From NCBI GenBank assembly GCA_947179155.2, contig OX359280.1, positions 38,032,055 to 38,096,054 on the forward strand: DNA of 64,000 nucleotides, written 5' to 3'. The position numbers were made by a program, and so were the translations under genes. Within the stretch, counting starts at the first letter, position 1, and each line of letters starts with the position of its first letter. This DNA is from Hedera helix (taxonomy: Eukaryota > Streptophyta > Magnoliopsida > Apiales > Araliaceae). The notes under the pieces are model-generated. The model had not been told where the DNA came from. It worked only from the letters and a program-made list of their open reading frames with translations, and made no database searches. Below, in pieces: positions 32,248 through 44,757 of the stretch.

Positions 32248-32254
32248 GGGGGAG
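32244..32254 (+). other. Copia polypurine tract
   Basis: TTGAGGGGGAG directly precedes the 3' LTR and covers the TGA stop codon of the polyprotein. Confidence 0.85.
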
Positions 32255-32461
32255 TGTTGGCGTGAGCTGTTAGATTAGAGAAATTATAGGAATTTGTTTT
32301 AATATAAAATCCCATACTTCAAGGTTCAACCACAATTTCAGCCAGAGACATTGTATAGCCTAGAATAGCTCCCTAAAATTCCTCTTTGTATCTATATATA
32401 TCATTGTACTCGGTTGTGAAAAGATATATGGAAAAAAGGAAAAATACCTCCTATTTTAACA
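32255..32461 (+). repeat. Copia 3' LTR
   Basis: 207 bp, identical to the 5' LTR except one A/G difference, and followed by the ATTAT duplication. Confidence 0.92.
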
Positions 32462-32466
32462 ATTAT

Positions 32467-33369
32467 ATTATTAAATATTAAAATATGTAACTAAATTTTG
32501 AAAAGATAGTTGTACTTATTAATTAAATTATTAAATATTTATTTAAATAATAAATTATTGAATTAGTGCAAAACTAAGTACATAAATTGTGGGGCAAGCA
32601 ATATTAAGAAACAGAGAAAGTATCAAATGTGCCTTGCAATTTCTACATTGTTTATGCACATAATATTATTTAAACTCAAAATTGGACAGATTTGCATCGA
32701 TAATTTCTTTTATTTTTTACAAATTTGCATCAATTGTTACATTTAACTGTTTACGTTCCTAGACGCTACATTTCATATAACATTAACATTATTATTAGGT
32801 GTGACCCTCTACATACCTAGGTACGACACTTCATACATAGTCCAGGCGTGAAGGTTTATATAGCCCAGATGCGACTATTCACATTCACATAAAAATGAGT
32901 AGGAGCATGCATAATGCATGAGTAGGAGCATGCATAATGCAGTTTAGTACGATTATAAAGTATAATTATAATTAAATAAAAGTAATTGTAATTGTAATTA
33001 ATTAAATTATTCGATTATTAATGAGTTTGATTAATATTTTGCGATTACAGTTTTTTTTGAATTAATATGTTATTCAAATAATAAAAAAAATGATAAAAAA
33101 AAGAGTTTAAAATTTCAAATCACAACTATTACTCATTATTAATATTACTGCTAATGTAATGTATCTATAAAATTATTTAAACTTAGAAACAATATTATGT
33201 TATAAAAAACTAAAAAAAAACTTATGAATACTCTCACAAGTTTGTTATATATGATATGAACAAGTAGAAAATATATATATATATATATATATATAACTAA
33301 AAAGTTATCAACATGTAAACAATTAATTAATTCATGAATACACCTTTCTATTATTAAATTAGTAATCAT
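32467..33369. other. Intergenic, no gene seen
   Basis: AT-rich. A 23-bp phrase atgagtaggagcatgcataa is duplicated in tandem at about 32896-32941. A TA microsatellite lies at 33272-33294. Confidence 0.55.
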
Positions 33370-34192
33370 TAGACTTAGCAAACGGATCAGGCCGGGCCAA
33401 AAAGACCCGAATATTTTTGGGATAAAATTCTCAGCGCGTGGCCCAGACGGGTCGGGCCAGCCCACGGGCCATTTAATTATTTTATTTTACAATTATGATA
33501 TATCATATGATGTTTTAATTTGGGGCTATTGAGTATAAGATACAATTTGTTTTAGTCAATAAATATGTACTTATTAAATAAAAATATTTAAAAACTTATG
33601 TTTAATACTTTAATTAAGAAATAATTTTAACATTATAAACTATTGTGAATATTATTTATTTGATTAAATATGTGAAACTAATAATTATAATTAAATATCA
33701 AGTGATTAGTTTTAAAAAAAATGCTAAAATAATATCACAAGAATATTACACATGCATGTATGTATTTATATAGTGACAATTATTTGATTATACATGTAAC
33801 GTATTCTCACTATTCTGCTATGTGCAAGTATATAAAAATATAATTAATTATTATTTTTTTATTAACATTTGTTAATCAATAATATTTTAAATTTTACTTT
33901 ATTTAAGTTCTTTCATATCTAATAACCATATGTTTGGAGATAATAGTATTTTGAACAAATGAGTAAAAGTTTTGTTCAATAAATTGATCTAAATGATTAA
34001 TGAATTAGGTTATTTTTAATATTTTTTTATGTATTGATGTATTTATTTTTTTCAAAAAAAATAATAATTTGGACAACGAGCTGAGCCAGGCCATCATGGG
34101 TCGAGCTAAAATGACCCGCTTTTTTTTAGACTGAAGAAGGAAAGCTTGTAGCCCACTTTTTTTGGATCCTTGGGTCCTTTTTGCCAAGTCTA
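33370..34192. mobile_element. Degraded non-autonomous hAT-like element
   Basis: The left end TAGACTTAGCAAACGGATC and the complement of the right end TAGACTTGGCAAAAAGGACC are matching terminal inverted repeats. Subterminal GC-rich phrases (gggtcgggccagccc, atgggtcgagc) stand out from the AT-rich interior, as in plant hAT MITEs with a TAGRCTTGGCAA end. Imperfect 8-bp flanks gtaatcat (33362-33369) and ataattat (34193-34200) agree at 6 of 8 bases. No transposase frame is present. Confidence 0.65.
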
Positions 34193-34200
34193 ATAATTAT

Positions 34201-35202
34201 ATACTAGAGTTTTAATGTGTATAGGCGTGTATCTATATAAGTATGTATAGATATCGGTGTCGTTCAGTTAATTTGATGCGTTTTTTTGCTAATTATTGTT
34301 GTTGTAACTAAATATGCAGTTTTATTTTATTGATTTCAATTTATTAAATTTTTTATTGGTTACAAATTTTTACGATTTGGTATTATGAATATTTTGAATT
34401 TTTTTTTTTTACTCACCCCTAAAAATGACGCATAAACATCGACTCACTAAGAAAAATTGTATTTTGACTTTTCTCTTTGCTTGGCCTTTACTTGATAAGG
34501 TTCCTTCACCAGAATCAACTTTACTTGACATAAAAATAGAGAATCTTAAACATTACTACATTTTTTAATTGAAAACTAACACTATTATCCCGATAATCTA
34601 TATTTTTTTGATGCGATTGATGTTGTTAGAAAAAAAAATTATATTACCAAAATAATAAATATGTAAAAGTTGTAAGTGTCAGTAAAATAATTGAAAAAAT
34701 GATATTAATAATTTATTTTCTTAACAACATTATTTTGTTCGGACAATTTCAACTGCGTATTTAAAAATTCATCACATATAAAAAATGCAATTTTGTTCAC
34801 ATTTTAAATAAGCGACCGCATTCAAAATAAGGGCAGTTAGTTAAACAACTAACAAACATCATGTAAAAATATTAAATGTCGTTAAAATAATTTTAAAAAA
34901 TATTATTAATTTTTTTTTTTTTTAATAAAATAATTTTATTCTAACAATATCGGTCACCTATTAAAAAATTCATATGTAAAATACAAGTTTTTTCCCATGT
35001 TAAATAAGAGTCCACATTCAATAAGGGCACTTAGGTAAACAACTGAACAACGCAGCCGGGTAGGGACAAAATCAGTAAATAAAACCGACAAATGTGACCT
35101 CTTCCATATTCCCATCAGTTCATAAACACCTCCTCCTCTGCAGTTGTATTATTAACCCAGCAAGAAAATAAAGAGCATTTGCACAAGAAAAACAAATTTC
35201 TC
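34201..35202. other. Intergenic and putative promoter region of the GGP-like gene
   Basis: AT-rich. Two diverged ~170-bp segments (about 34620-34850 and 34850-35045) share phrases such as taaataag-(a/c)cattcaa-ataagggca and taaacaactaacaa, suggesting an old tandem duplication. I could not assign a TATA box with confidence. Confidence 0.45.
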
Positions 35203-35278
35203 TCCCTTCTCTCTCTTAAATCTCTCCCTAGAGAGAGAAACATATAGATATATAATTTTAGAGAGAGAGAGAGAGAGA
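35203..35278 (+). promoter_or_regulatory. CT/GA-rich 5' leader of the GGP-like gene
   Basis: A ctctctccc-type run, then gagagagaaa, then a (ga)n run that ends directly at the start codon. CT/GA tracts are common in plant 5' untranslated regions. The opposed CT and GA runs could pair in the mRNA. Confidence 0.5.
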
Positions 35279-36618
35279 ATGGGTGAGAAGAGATTTGGTG
35301 TTCTTCTGTGTGCAGAGGACTCTGATTACGTGAAGAAGAAATACGGAGGGTATTTTGGTGTTTTTGTGAAAATGCTGGCCGAGGAGGGAGAAATTTGGGC
35401 TATGTACCGGGTCGCGGCGGGCGAATTCCCCGACGACGAGGAGATCGGAAGCTACGAGGGGTTCGTGATCACTGGGAGCTGTAATGATGCATATGGAAAT
35501 GAGGTTTGGATCTGCAAGCTTTTGAATCTGCTAAAGAAACTGGATTCCATGAAGAAAAAAGTACTTGGTATTTGCTTCGGTCACCAGGTTGGTAAATAAT
35601 AATAATTTATATTTCTCTCTCATGCATACACATACATGAATTTATTTATTGGTAACACACCATCGCGTCTTAACAAGTAGTTGTCCATCTTGCTGTCAAT
35701 TTTTATAATCTTCTGTCCCGAAATAAAAAATTTTATTATTTTTTTAGATAATTTTAAATTAAATATTTTTTAATTTTAAATAATTTATTTTTTATAATAA
35801 TTTATTTATAATATCTTTATTATTAATTGTCATATTTCTATTTTTTATGTATATTTACATAGAATTATTAATCATGTACAAAAAATTATATAATTAAATA
35901 AGAATTTAAATATAAATAATTTTATTATCTTTTTAATGTGTATAAAAAAATAATTAAAACTTTTATCGTGATACAAAAAAAAATATTTCTTAAAATTTAT
36001 TTTAGTTTATTTTGTGTGCTTGTATTATTTTTGTTTTTTAGTTAGTTCCCAAAATATGCTCAAATTAGATGTGACGGAAAGGTATATTTGATTTGGTACC
36101 AAAATAGGACTGTACTTGTCTCGATATTAATTTTTTCCCACCGACTTATTGACTTAGGCGTAAAATTGCCATGTCAAATTCCAATTATCAAGAAAGTGTT
36201 ACGTTATAGGATAATTATGCCTTCTACTTTTTGTAGTTGTGTTTATTTAAAAGTTGATAAATGCGTTATTTTTACTCTTTTTTTATTTTTTATAATTGCG
36301 TACTATATATATATATGTAAAATGATTTATAATAAGTATTTGGTATAAATTTAAAATGGATAAATATCATCTTTATCATCTAATATAAAAATAAACGGTC
36401 GAGAATAAAAGTGAACTTACGACATCCGCTACTAATATTAGCGGATCGTTACTAATACTACTAATAGTAATATTAGCGGATGCTTAGTCATCTGTTACTA
36501 TTAATAACAGACGACGAATTTCAATTTTTTAATCTCGATTGTTGATCGTTAATTCTTATAATAGATGGTATGAATTTTATTTGTTCTATCTTATTCCATA
36601 ATAAATATACACACACAC

Positions 36619-36652
<34 letters not shown>

Positions 36653-38124
36653 TTGAAACTTTAAATAAGACAATACTAGTTTAATATAATGACTTCGTAG
36701 CTAACAAAAGGTAAAGCTCATGAATAACGTTTGTGAATAAACTATAAGCGCAAATAATTAGAGCACATTTATCCTTGAACTGCATTATTATTTTTCTTTA
36801 TGGTGCATATATATGATGATGCTATCAACATTGCGATTTTAGCCAGTTTAAGCTTTCTTTACGTATTTTAAAAGTTCTAACTCCTATATTAAAAAAATTA
36901 TTTCTACGCTTATAATAACAACCACCTATATATAATTTTAAAATATAGAATGTGAAATATTTTGATTAATTCATAAACACATACAAATAGTAATCCATCA
37001 TTTTCCATCTTTAAAAAAGTTATATCAATCGCACACAGTATATGTAGGAAAGTATAGATATATATGGACTGATCCATAATCAACATTACAAATTTAAAAT
37101 TATTCTTATCGTGATTGTCTAATTGCAGATCTAATAGATAAAATTATCATTTATCCGTGTTTTAATTTGAAAAAACCTGCACAACTAAAATACGGACTCA
37201 AAAATGACCAACATGCCCTCAAACATCCGCACATGCAGACGATAAATTTAAATAAATTAAATATATTATTATAATATTTATAATATTATCGGACGGGTAA
37301 ATCCACAAGAATAACTACACAACTAAAACTGAAATCGGATCTCCATTGCAGAGGGACCAAAGCGAAGGTAAAATTTTAAATGTATTGCTTGCTCAACATG
37401 ATGCAGCGAAGATTAAATCTCTAACTGAGAATCTATTCATCAAGATAAATCCAAAAGATTTTCAATCACCATGTAACACGCGACATCTTATCTCAATATA
37501 TATATATATATGGGGTGTATTAATTTATATTAAAAATTGTCGCATCTCGTCATAATTTTGATTTTTATAACAAAATATTTTCCATATGAAACATTCATAA
37601 GAAGGGATATATACATCTAATATGGTCAATAAAAATATATAGTTTATTAAAGTATTACATTAAGCGACTAAAATATAATTTTAGATTTAGATGATAGTAA
37701 GTGTGATTGTATTATTAATTATTAAAGATGTGGCATGTTATCCTCCTCTTCATGGACACGTCCTTACATATATCTTTATGTCTCCCCACCGCCTATGATT
37801 GATTCCAGGGGTGTGTTGGATTTATAATATTCTTTTTTAAATGATTTAAATTTCTTTTAAAGTGTTAACAAGGTCTTATTCTAGTGGTTAATTAATATCA
37901 AGTTATTGTCTTTAAATTTTAAGTTTGATCATCATTTATATGTTTATTTATTTATCTTTTAATATGATTTTTTATTTATTTATGTGAGGTTAATCTATTG
38001 TACCTGTAATACATTCTAAAATTCGCCTTAAAAAAAAGGAGAAGAAGAATTCGAGAGCTAAAATGTCATAATGATAGTTCTCCCCCTTTTGCTAATATGC
38101 ACATGTTCTTTGGTGTGTTGTGTG

Positions 38125-38171
<47 letters not shown>

Positions 38172-39617
38172 AATTGGATCACGACCCACGTGAAAATTTA
38201 TGTAATAAAATATAATAAATTTGGTTGAGATTTTTCTTAGTTTCTACTCATACGATGTACGCATAAACGTCGTAATTATAATTCGAATAAAAACTTTTGT
38301 AATACATAGCATGGCATGACTCTTGTCTTTATATTTTTTACACGTCTTGACTCAAAATTAGAGCTAGCGCTATCATTTCTCATCTCTTATTTCTTTGATA
38401 AATGTCCCAGACTGAAAGTTTATTTAATAATTGCTTTGATTTTCAAATCTTGGGGCCTCTTAAAGAGGGAAAAGAAAAGGAAGAAAAAAAAAGAGAGACT
38501 GGAAATAATTTGTAATACAAAATATCTGTATCTAATAGCCAGTATCTTCTTACATTCAAAATAAAAAAAAATAGCCACTATCTTCTTGATTATCTAATTA
38601 ATTAGCAACTGGTTACAAAGCTAATTCCTAATATCAAGGAGATTAATTTATTATTGCATGTGACAAGAGTATTATACATTTTGATTAGATATTGGGACGA
38701 GCATTAGGAGGAAAGATTGGGAGGGCAACCTCAGGGTGGGACATTGGAGTTAGAACAGTTCAGCTCTCATCATCCTCCAACGTTTTTGGATCTATGAAGA
38801 TGCCTGCTTTATTGTCCATAATTGAATGTCATCGAGATGAGGTACATTTAACATATACAAATCAATTATTAACTAATTTTTTTCCCTCTCTTTTATTTAG
38901 GCGGTTAATATTGTCAAAATAAAAATGATGTTAGAAGAGTTTTATTGTTTAAACTGTTAAATGTCGCTAAAAAAATTGTAAAAGTGTTGTTAAATATATA
39001 TTTGCTCTGATAGTAATATCTTTGCTCAGACAATATCAACAACCTTTATTTATATTAGTACACTTTCAAAACCAAGATTCAATTTTGTGGCAAATTAGGT
39101 GTGGGAACTTCCTCCTAAAGTAGAGGTTATGGCATGGTCGGACAAGACTGGGATAGAGATGTTCAAATATGGTGATCACATGATGGGCATCCAAGGTCAC
39201 CCTGAGTACACTAAGGATATTCTTCTCCACCTCATCGATCGTCTCCTCCAACGCAACTTTATCATGGTGATCGTCTCCTCCAACGCAACTTTATCATGGT
39301 TAATTAATTTTTTCATTAGTTGTCGCGTTCAGGGTAAGTCAAAGCCCGTTTAGCATTGATCAGTCGAACTTAGTCTATTGGCCTACCCTGATTCTGGTAC
39401 TAACATTAGTGGTCATTTTGTCATTAGCAACTTTTAGAAAAGGGGCTACTATTTTGAATCTTTATTTATTTCAGCAATGTAGTTGCTAATCATAGCTTTT
39501 GTTGATTATGTGCAGGAGTCTTGTGCTGATAAGGTGAGGGCTAGGCTGGACGCAGGTGAACCGGATAGGGAGGCATGGAAAAAGCTGTGCACCAGCTTTC
39601 TTAAGGGGAGATTGTGA
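35279..39617 (+). CDS. GGP: Gamma-glutamyl peptidase-like (class I glutamine amidotransferase fold)
   Basis: Four coding exons: 35279-35587, 38689-38841, 39099-39266 and 39516-39617, all in phase 0 with GT/AG introns. They give 243 residues, close to the ~250 of plant GGPs. The catalytic Cys is C99 in LGICFGHQ, and the His/Glu pair is H188/E190 in GIQGHPEY, completing the triad. Arabidopsis GGP1 and GGP3 are cytosolic enzymes that remove glutamate from glutathione conjugates in glucosinolate and camalexin synthesis. In other plants the substrate is unknown, so only the peptidase class is inferred here. Intron 1 is 3.1 kb and holds MITE-like AT-rich DNA. Exon 3 ends at the first of two identical 32-bp copies carrying a splice donor. 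Using the second donor would shift the frame, so the start and exon choice follow from the family alignment. Confidence 0.9.
35588..38688 (+). other. 3.1-kb intron 1 of the GGP-like gene
   Basis: AT-rich intron with TA microsatellites at about 36621-36652 and 38130-38166, a MITE-like segment at about 35710-35990 (cccgaaataaaaaatttta ... ttttatcgtgatac), and a hairpin-rich patch at 36420-36520 repeating ccgctactaatattagcgg. No second gene is seen inside. Confidence 0.6.
39237..39300 (+). repeat. Perfect 32-bp tandem duplication over a splice donor
   Basis: 39237-39268 and 39269-39300 are identical (gatcgtctcctccaacgcaa onward to atcatggt). Each copy contains an ATG|GT donor. The first gives the in-frame exon 3, and the second adds 32 nt and shifts the frame. 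Confidence 0.95.
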
Positions 39618-41082
39618 TGATAGATAGGGAAGAACAAATAAATTTTATTAATGGGTGGAAATGTAAATAGTAACTGCTTGGGATGAAGTTGGTCTCAAGG
39701 GAAGAGTAACTTGACATTATATGTTGTATTAGCAAACCACGTTTAGTTTATATTTGTGGTGATCAACTGGAACTTCATCACAAATGAGTTGTTATACACG
39801 TTCTGTTTCTTCTTAATTTTGTTGAACTTAAATTTTAGAGATTTTACTCGTAGAACTTTTTTAAAATAAAATAAAATCTGTACCGCCTATTACACTTTTT
39901 TTAAAAGTAGAATTATCCCCCAATCTCTAGTTCCCATAGAGTGATCATTTACCACCTGAGTCACTATGGGGAAGTGTACCCACCTGAGTCACTATGGTGA
40001 AGTTTACCACCTATTACTCAAATGTTACATTTAAATTGAAGAAATAAAATAAATGAATGAATAGACTAGACAAAAAAAAAATAGAGAATAAAATAATTCA
40101 TTTCATTATAATTAAAATTAGTCATTTCATACTCTTTTACGAAAAATACAATTCATAAATTTGAGAGGAATAAAAATAATCCATTTTATTTTAATAGAAC
40201 AACCTCACACATTTTTTTTATTTTATAAGAATGAATCATCTCATTATTATATTCATTACTCTAATTCAAACGTTGTAAAAGATCATACACTTTTCTTTGC
40301 ACATGCCCCCAACTAAATCCCGTTTTTAATGGGTAATATTAGGTAAATCAACACATTTAAGGGTTTAACAATGTAACCAAAAATATTTAGCCAACTCTGA
40401 AGCAAAGACTGAAACATTAGGGGTACGGCTGTATGTTCTCCTTACCATTGGCACTTCCTTCCCTCTTTTTTATACAACTATCTAACTTCCTCTTTACCGT
40501 GAGAGTTTCTGATAATAAAATTGGGAAAGACATTATTTCATTTATACCTCGCATCAGTTCCGAAAATGTAATGAAGAACGAACCCAAATAAAGACTCGAC
40601 CAATAGAATGACATATGGAAGTAAGCTAGAGACGAGATGAAACCACTAGACTTGTTCCATTTCCTTTCACCATATATCCATGAATATTTTCAAATGAAAA
40701 AGTTAGCCCATAAGGAATATGCCACAACATTTTAATTCAGCATTTCACAAGCATCGAGTAGTTATTTGTAAAATAGTGTGATAACCATTACCTCGAATAT
40801 ATCCAACAGTTTTCAAACCAGAAAAAGAAGAATCCAAGACCTTGAAGAAATATGAAATTTAATCGACTGACAACCATTAAAAATCGTAAAATACTTTCCA
40901 TTTCAACATACGACCAAATAAGATGTTTATTAAAAAACCTCAGATTAGACGCAACCATCTGAAGGTGACAGTAATAAGAAACATTGTTTCAGATAGGAAT
41001 CCTAAAAATATAATATAGCATAAGAACAACAATCCATCCATAATTAGGACCAGGACAATTCCAGTAAAATATAATAAGATGT
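39618..41082. other. 3' flanks of the two convergent genes
   Basis: Holds the 3' untranslated regions of the GGP-like gene (from the left) and of the CHCH gene (from the right). A ~29-bp phrase cacctgagtcactatgg occurs twice in tandem at about 39951-40005. No further gene is seen. Confidence 0.55.
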
Positions 41083-43121
41083 TTATGCCCCCGTCATAGA
41101 ACCTGAGCTGTTCCTGCACTCGCTCAACATATCCATATAGAACTGGCACTTGCTTATGTCGCTACCAGCACTATTCAGGCACTACAAACCAGAGAAAACA
41201 AATATAAGTTAAACAGTCACTGTTTAGATATCAATAGGAGTTAAAATAACTAATGCTTCACATCCCAAATCTATCAAGAAATGAGAAAAGCATTGAGAGA
41301 AAGGATTATACCTTAGTGAATGCCTCCGAGTGCATTCCACAAGCATCAGAAACAGGTGCCGGGGTAGCAGTGGCTGCAGATCCAACAGTTTCATGTTGAA
41401 TGGTGCGAGGACCCATCACACTATCCACAGCCCTGTGCGCAACAGCACTTCCAGTACCAAAAGCCATGCCTATAAACCAGAGGGACAAAATCCACAGTTT
41501 AAGTCAACAAAGACTAATATATACATACAACATTTGAACACAAAATGGGTAAGGAGCTTGAATAAATGATAGTTTTTCTTTATACCTTGAGCTATGGTTG
41601 AACCAAGGCCTCCAAGCATAGATCCACCACCACTTTGAACAGTAGAAGGGGGAGGAGCTTGGTGCACTGCAATAAAGGAACAGTAAAACCATGAGAGATC
41701 ATAACAAATCAAATGTAGAGATGAACTACTTTTGTATATCTACACAAAAGAAAGAGAAAGAATCTAATTAGAATCAAAACAACAGTACCAGGTGCAGGGG
41801 GATTACGGGCTGGCGCACGACGAGGAGCTGCACGGGGTGCAGACCTTCCTGCAGAAGTTACAATACAATAGAAAATTTACAAAGTTTTGTAACTAAAGAA
41901 GTTGTTCACCATTACTGAATACATCATTCTACTCATAATAAAAGGACCTAAGCTCATAGAATAGAATGGTGCATTAGTCAACGAATATCAGGACAACTTA
42001 GATCACACGTAGGAAAAAAATTTAATCCCCGAGAATACTCAAATTTGACAGAAACAAACCTTGAATAATAATAATAATAATAATCATTATAACTTCGCTA
42101 TCTAATTGTTATTAGGAGCATAATTGTACAATCCTGTGCAATAGGACTTCATTACAAGCATGGATGCAACTTAGTTACTTAGAGACCAGCGAAGCTTATA
42201 AAAAACTTTCAAAACACATTTGACAACCACGCTGAGATCGCCATCTAATTGTTATTAGGATTATAATTGTACAAGCCTGTGCAATATGCCTTTCTTACAA
42301 GTATGGATGCCACTTAGATCCCAGCGAAGTTTCTAAAAACTCTGAAAACACATTACACGACCACACCAAAACCACTGGCTATATAGGAATAAGCAATAGT
42401 CCATATTCACATGAATGTTCAATGACTGAAGCATCTACCATCCACCAACTAACCCATCCAATGCTCATAAGTTGAGAGATAAGACACATCAAGATCAAGA
42501 CATCCAGATTGACACATTCAATTTCACAAACTATTCGCTCTAAGGCCATATTTATAGTACTTTTGCAAATGCACTGCGGTAGAATATATGTAATAGCAAC
42601 TCTTTCAGAGGGACTATTTCTCCCCATTTATAACTAATTGTAAAAATATGATATACAACACATCGGCTAAAAAAAAAGGGTCTAAGAATAAACCTTCTCT
42701 GTGCATATAAAGAGCTCCAAATACACAAATCAAAATCCAAATAATAGCTCATATTCAAACTGCAGTCTCAAATAAAACCCACAAAAGATCACCAACTCAA
42801 ATAGTTTTCAGAGTATCTGGTAGTTCACAAATTCAACCAAAAACTATAAAATAAGCCCAACTACTTCAGGAAAATTAACAAAACAAACCAAATCAAAAAC
42901 TAATTTAACGTTCCTACTTTAGAGAAAATATACAAATCATATAAACACAATACCATCAAGCAAACAACATTAACTCATCATTTAATTACTAAGGGAAATG
43001 ATGAAACACAAAACCCTAGACATTGACCTAAAAATCAAACAGATTCTAGATCAAAGATATATAGTCGCCATGAGCCATAAACATGAAGAAAAGAAAACTC
43101 ACCGGAGCTTCGGCGAGCCAT
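41083..43121 (-). CDS. Twin-CX9C CHCH-domain protein (CHCHD2/Mix17-like)
   Basis: Five exons on the minus strand: 43103-43121, 41789-41848, 41586-41666, 41312-41469 and 41083-41181, all with GT/AG boundaries. They encode 138 residues. The N-terminus MARRSSGRSAPRAAPRR is basic and Arg/Ala/Pro-rich, as in mitochondrial-targeted members. A Gly-rich hydrophobic segment follows (GGSMLGGLGSTIAQGMAFGTGSAVAHRAVD). The C-terminus has two CX9C motifs, C97/C107 and C118/C128, which form the disulfide-linked helix hairpin after oxidation by the Mia40 pathway. Family knowledge places these proteins in the intermembrane space, with roles in respiration and stress signalling. The plant function is little defined. 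Exon 1 codes for only six residues and intron 1 is 1254 bp, so the gene is easily missed by frame scans. Confidence 0.93.
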
Positions 43122-43243
43122 GAGTTTTCAGATTGAAGGAGGCGGAACCTAGTGAGAGAAAGTACAAAAAATAATTGGATGAGAGAGAATAATGGAGACG
43201 CTTTGAACTTCACAACAAAACCCTCGACGGCGAAACGAGAAAG

Positions 43244-43252
43244 CATATATAA
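43244..43252 (-). promoter_or_regulatory. Putative TATA box of the CHCH gene
   Basis: TTATATATG on the minus strand lies about 125 bp before the start codon and would place the cap site near 43215. Immediately upstream is the perfect 12-bp palindrome CCGAATATTCGG (43253-43264). Confidence 0.5.
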
Positions 43253-43264
43253 CCGAATATTCGG

Positions 43265-44259
43265 ATTGAGATGGGCAGGTTATCGGGTAGGTCAGCTTTG
43301 TCTTGGAATTAACACGTGTCAATATATTAGTGCTGCATTGGAGGAGTTATTGAGTTGAATTGATGAATCAGGAGAGGGGTGCAGTTTATTATGGTAGGTT
43401 TGACTACATCAAATTGCAACTCATGAACAGAAGTGAATGAGCTAGTGTTTGGTACGTAAGATAGGAAGGGAAAGATGAGAGATATCTTATGCTGGGATAA
43501 GCCTGTGCCTATTTTGGTCTTGCCTTATCAGTCTAAAATAGAATTTAATCATATTATGATTTATGAAATGAATTATTTGTGCATTGGAGTTCTGTACCTG
43601 TGTTTTCAAAAGGTAGAATTTTTCTTGGCCAGAATCCTTACTTATAACAATATGTTATCAAATCACAAATAATTTTATCATGAAAAATAATATACATGTC
43701 AACAGATATGTGATAAAATTTAACTGCAATCAACGTAAAAATTTATTCGATAAGATACAATAAATTAGGGTAAAATTATTCTTAATTTTTATATATCTCA
43801 TATATATATACATACGTTGTAATTATAATTTGGCTGAAAATTTTCGTAATACATAACAAGACTCCTTTATTATTCTAGCCCTTGTAGGACACTAAAAGGT
43901 CACAAACTAACATTAAAAAGTCAAAACAAGACTATAAGCAGAATGAACGTAATAATGACTACGGAAAGCTTGGAGGAACTTGAGTCAAGTTCTGCACGGC
44001 AAAAATTATAACGCAGGCCAAAAGCAGTTTTGGCCAATGATCATTGCCAATCTAAAGTTACAAGCATCAAAGCCAAGCTTCTAAATATTTTAAACAATAA
44101 ACACCCATCAAAGTAACTTCTTTGGTTAAAATTTGAGTCACATTATTACTTTTTAGACTTCTGATCACCCTTGAAAGAAATACATTAATGTACCAGTATC
44201 TGAACAAATAGGTGTACCCAGGCAAACATAAAGGGAAGCTAAGACATTAATAGACCAGC
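43265..44259. other. Upstream region of the CHCH gene, no gene seen
   Basis: No supported frame or element. Confidence 0.5.
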
Positions 44260-44516
44260 TCTATCTAAGGTGGAGAATTTCCATCTAACAATGTGGGCTT
44301 GAGGATCTGGTGTTTGCGCCTTCTTTTATAACATTTTCCCCAATATAATTTCTCTTTCAAATTTTCAATTTCCATATTCCGTCTTTCCTTTGCTTCTAGC
44401 AGCCCTGGCTCCTGGGGTAAACTGTTGGTCACATCATTCTGAAAACAATATTAATGATCAGGAAGTATCATAATACAGGAAACAACTATTCTTATAAGAA
44501 CTGCTGCTGTCAAGTT

Positions 44517-44536
44517 CCCCCCCCCCCCCCCCCCCC
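44517..44536. repeat. 20-bp poly-C run
   Basis: An uninterrupted run of C on the plus strand (G on the minus strand), unusual in this AT-rich window. It lies in intron-derived sequence of pseudogene copy B. Confidence 0.9.
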
Positions 44537-44757
44537 TCCTCTTTTTCTAACAGTGGATACACAGTTTCCACTCAGATTAAAAAGAGATAAGGCAGTAGAT
44601 TTATTTACTCAGAGAATCAAACTCCCTGCCAATACAATTAATCATTTGGAACAATGGCTCACAAGGCAAAAAAATTGGATGCTTAACAATTAACATATCA
44701 AACAAAATACGGTCTAGAAAAGGGAGTTCTACTTTTTTTTATCGACTTTCTTTTTTA

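Larger units (their letters stand above)
27502..32461 (+). mobile_element. Complete Ty1/copia retrotransposon
   Basis: 4960 bp with two 207-bp LTRs (27502-27708 and 32255-32461, TGTTGGCG...TTTTAACA) that differ at one base (actcAgttg versus actcGgttg). The 5-bp target duplication ATTAT is perfect (27497-27501 and 32462-32466). Primer site, polypurine tract and one intact polyprotein frame are present. Short LTRs and total length suit the small copia lineages (Ale/Ivana-like), but the lineage is not resolved by eye. A single LTR mismatch indicates a recent insertion. Confidence 0.95.

Noticed and set aside
8730..32461. Possible endogenous pararetrovirus (caulimovirid)
   Set aside because: Both elements have integrase and LTRs with target duplications, and there is no movement-protein domain.
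36088..36348. 86-codon frame within GGP intron 1
   Set aside because: It lies fully in an intron, is AT-driven and has no recognisable domain.
40940..41149. 69-codon minus-strand frame starting MPVLYGYVE
   Set aside because: It is a shifted frame of the last CHCH exon. The true frame gives the second CX9C motif.
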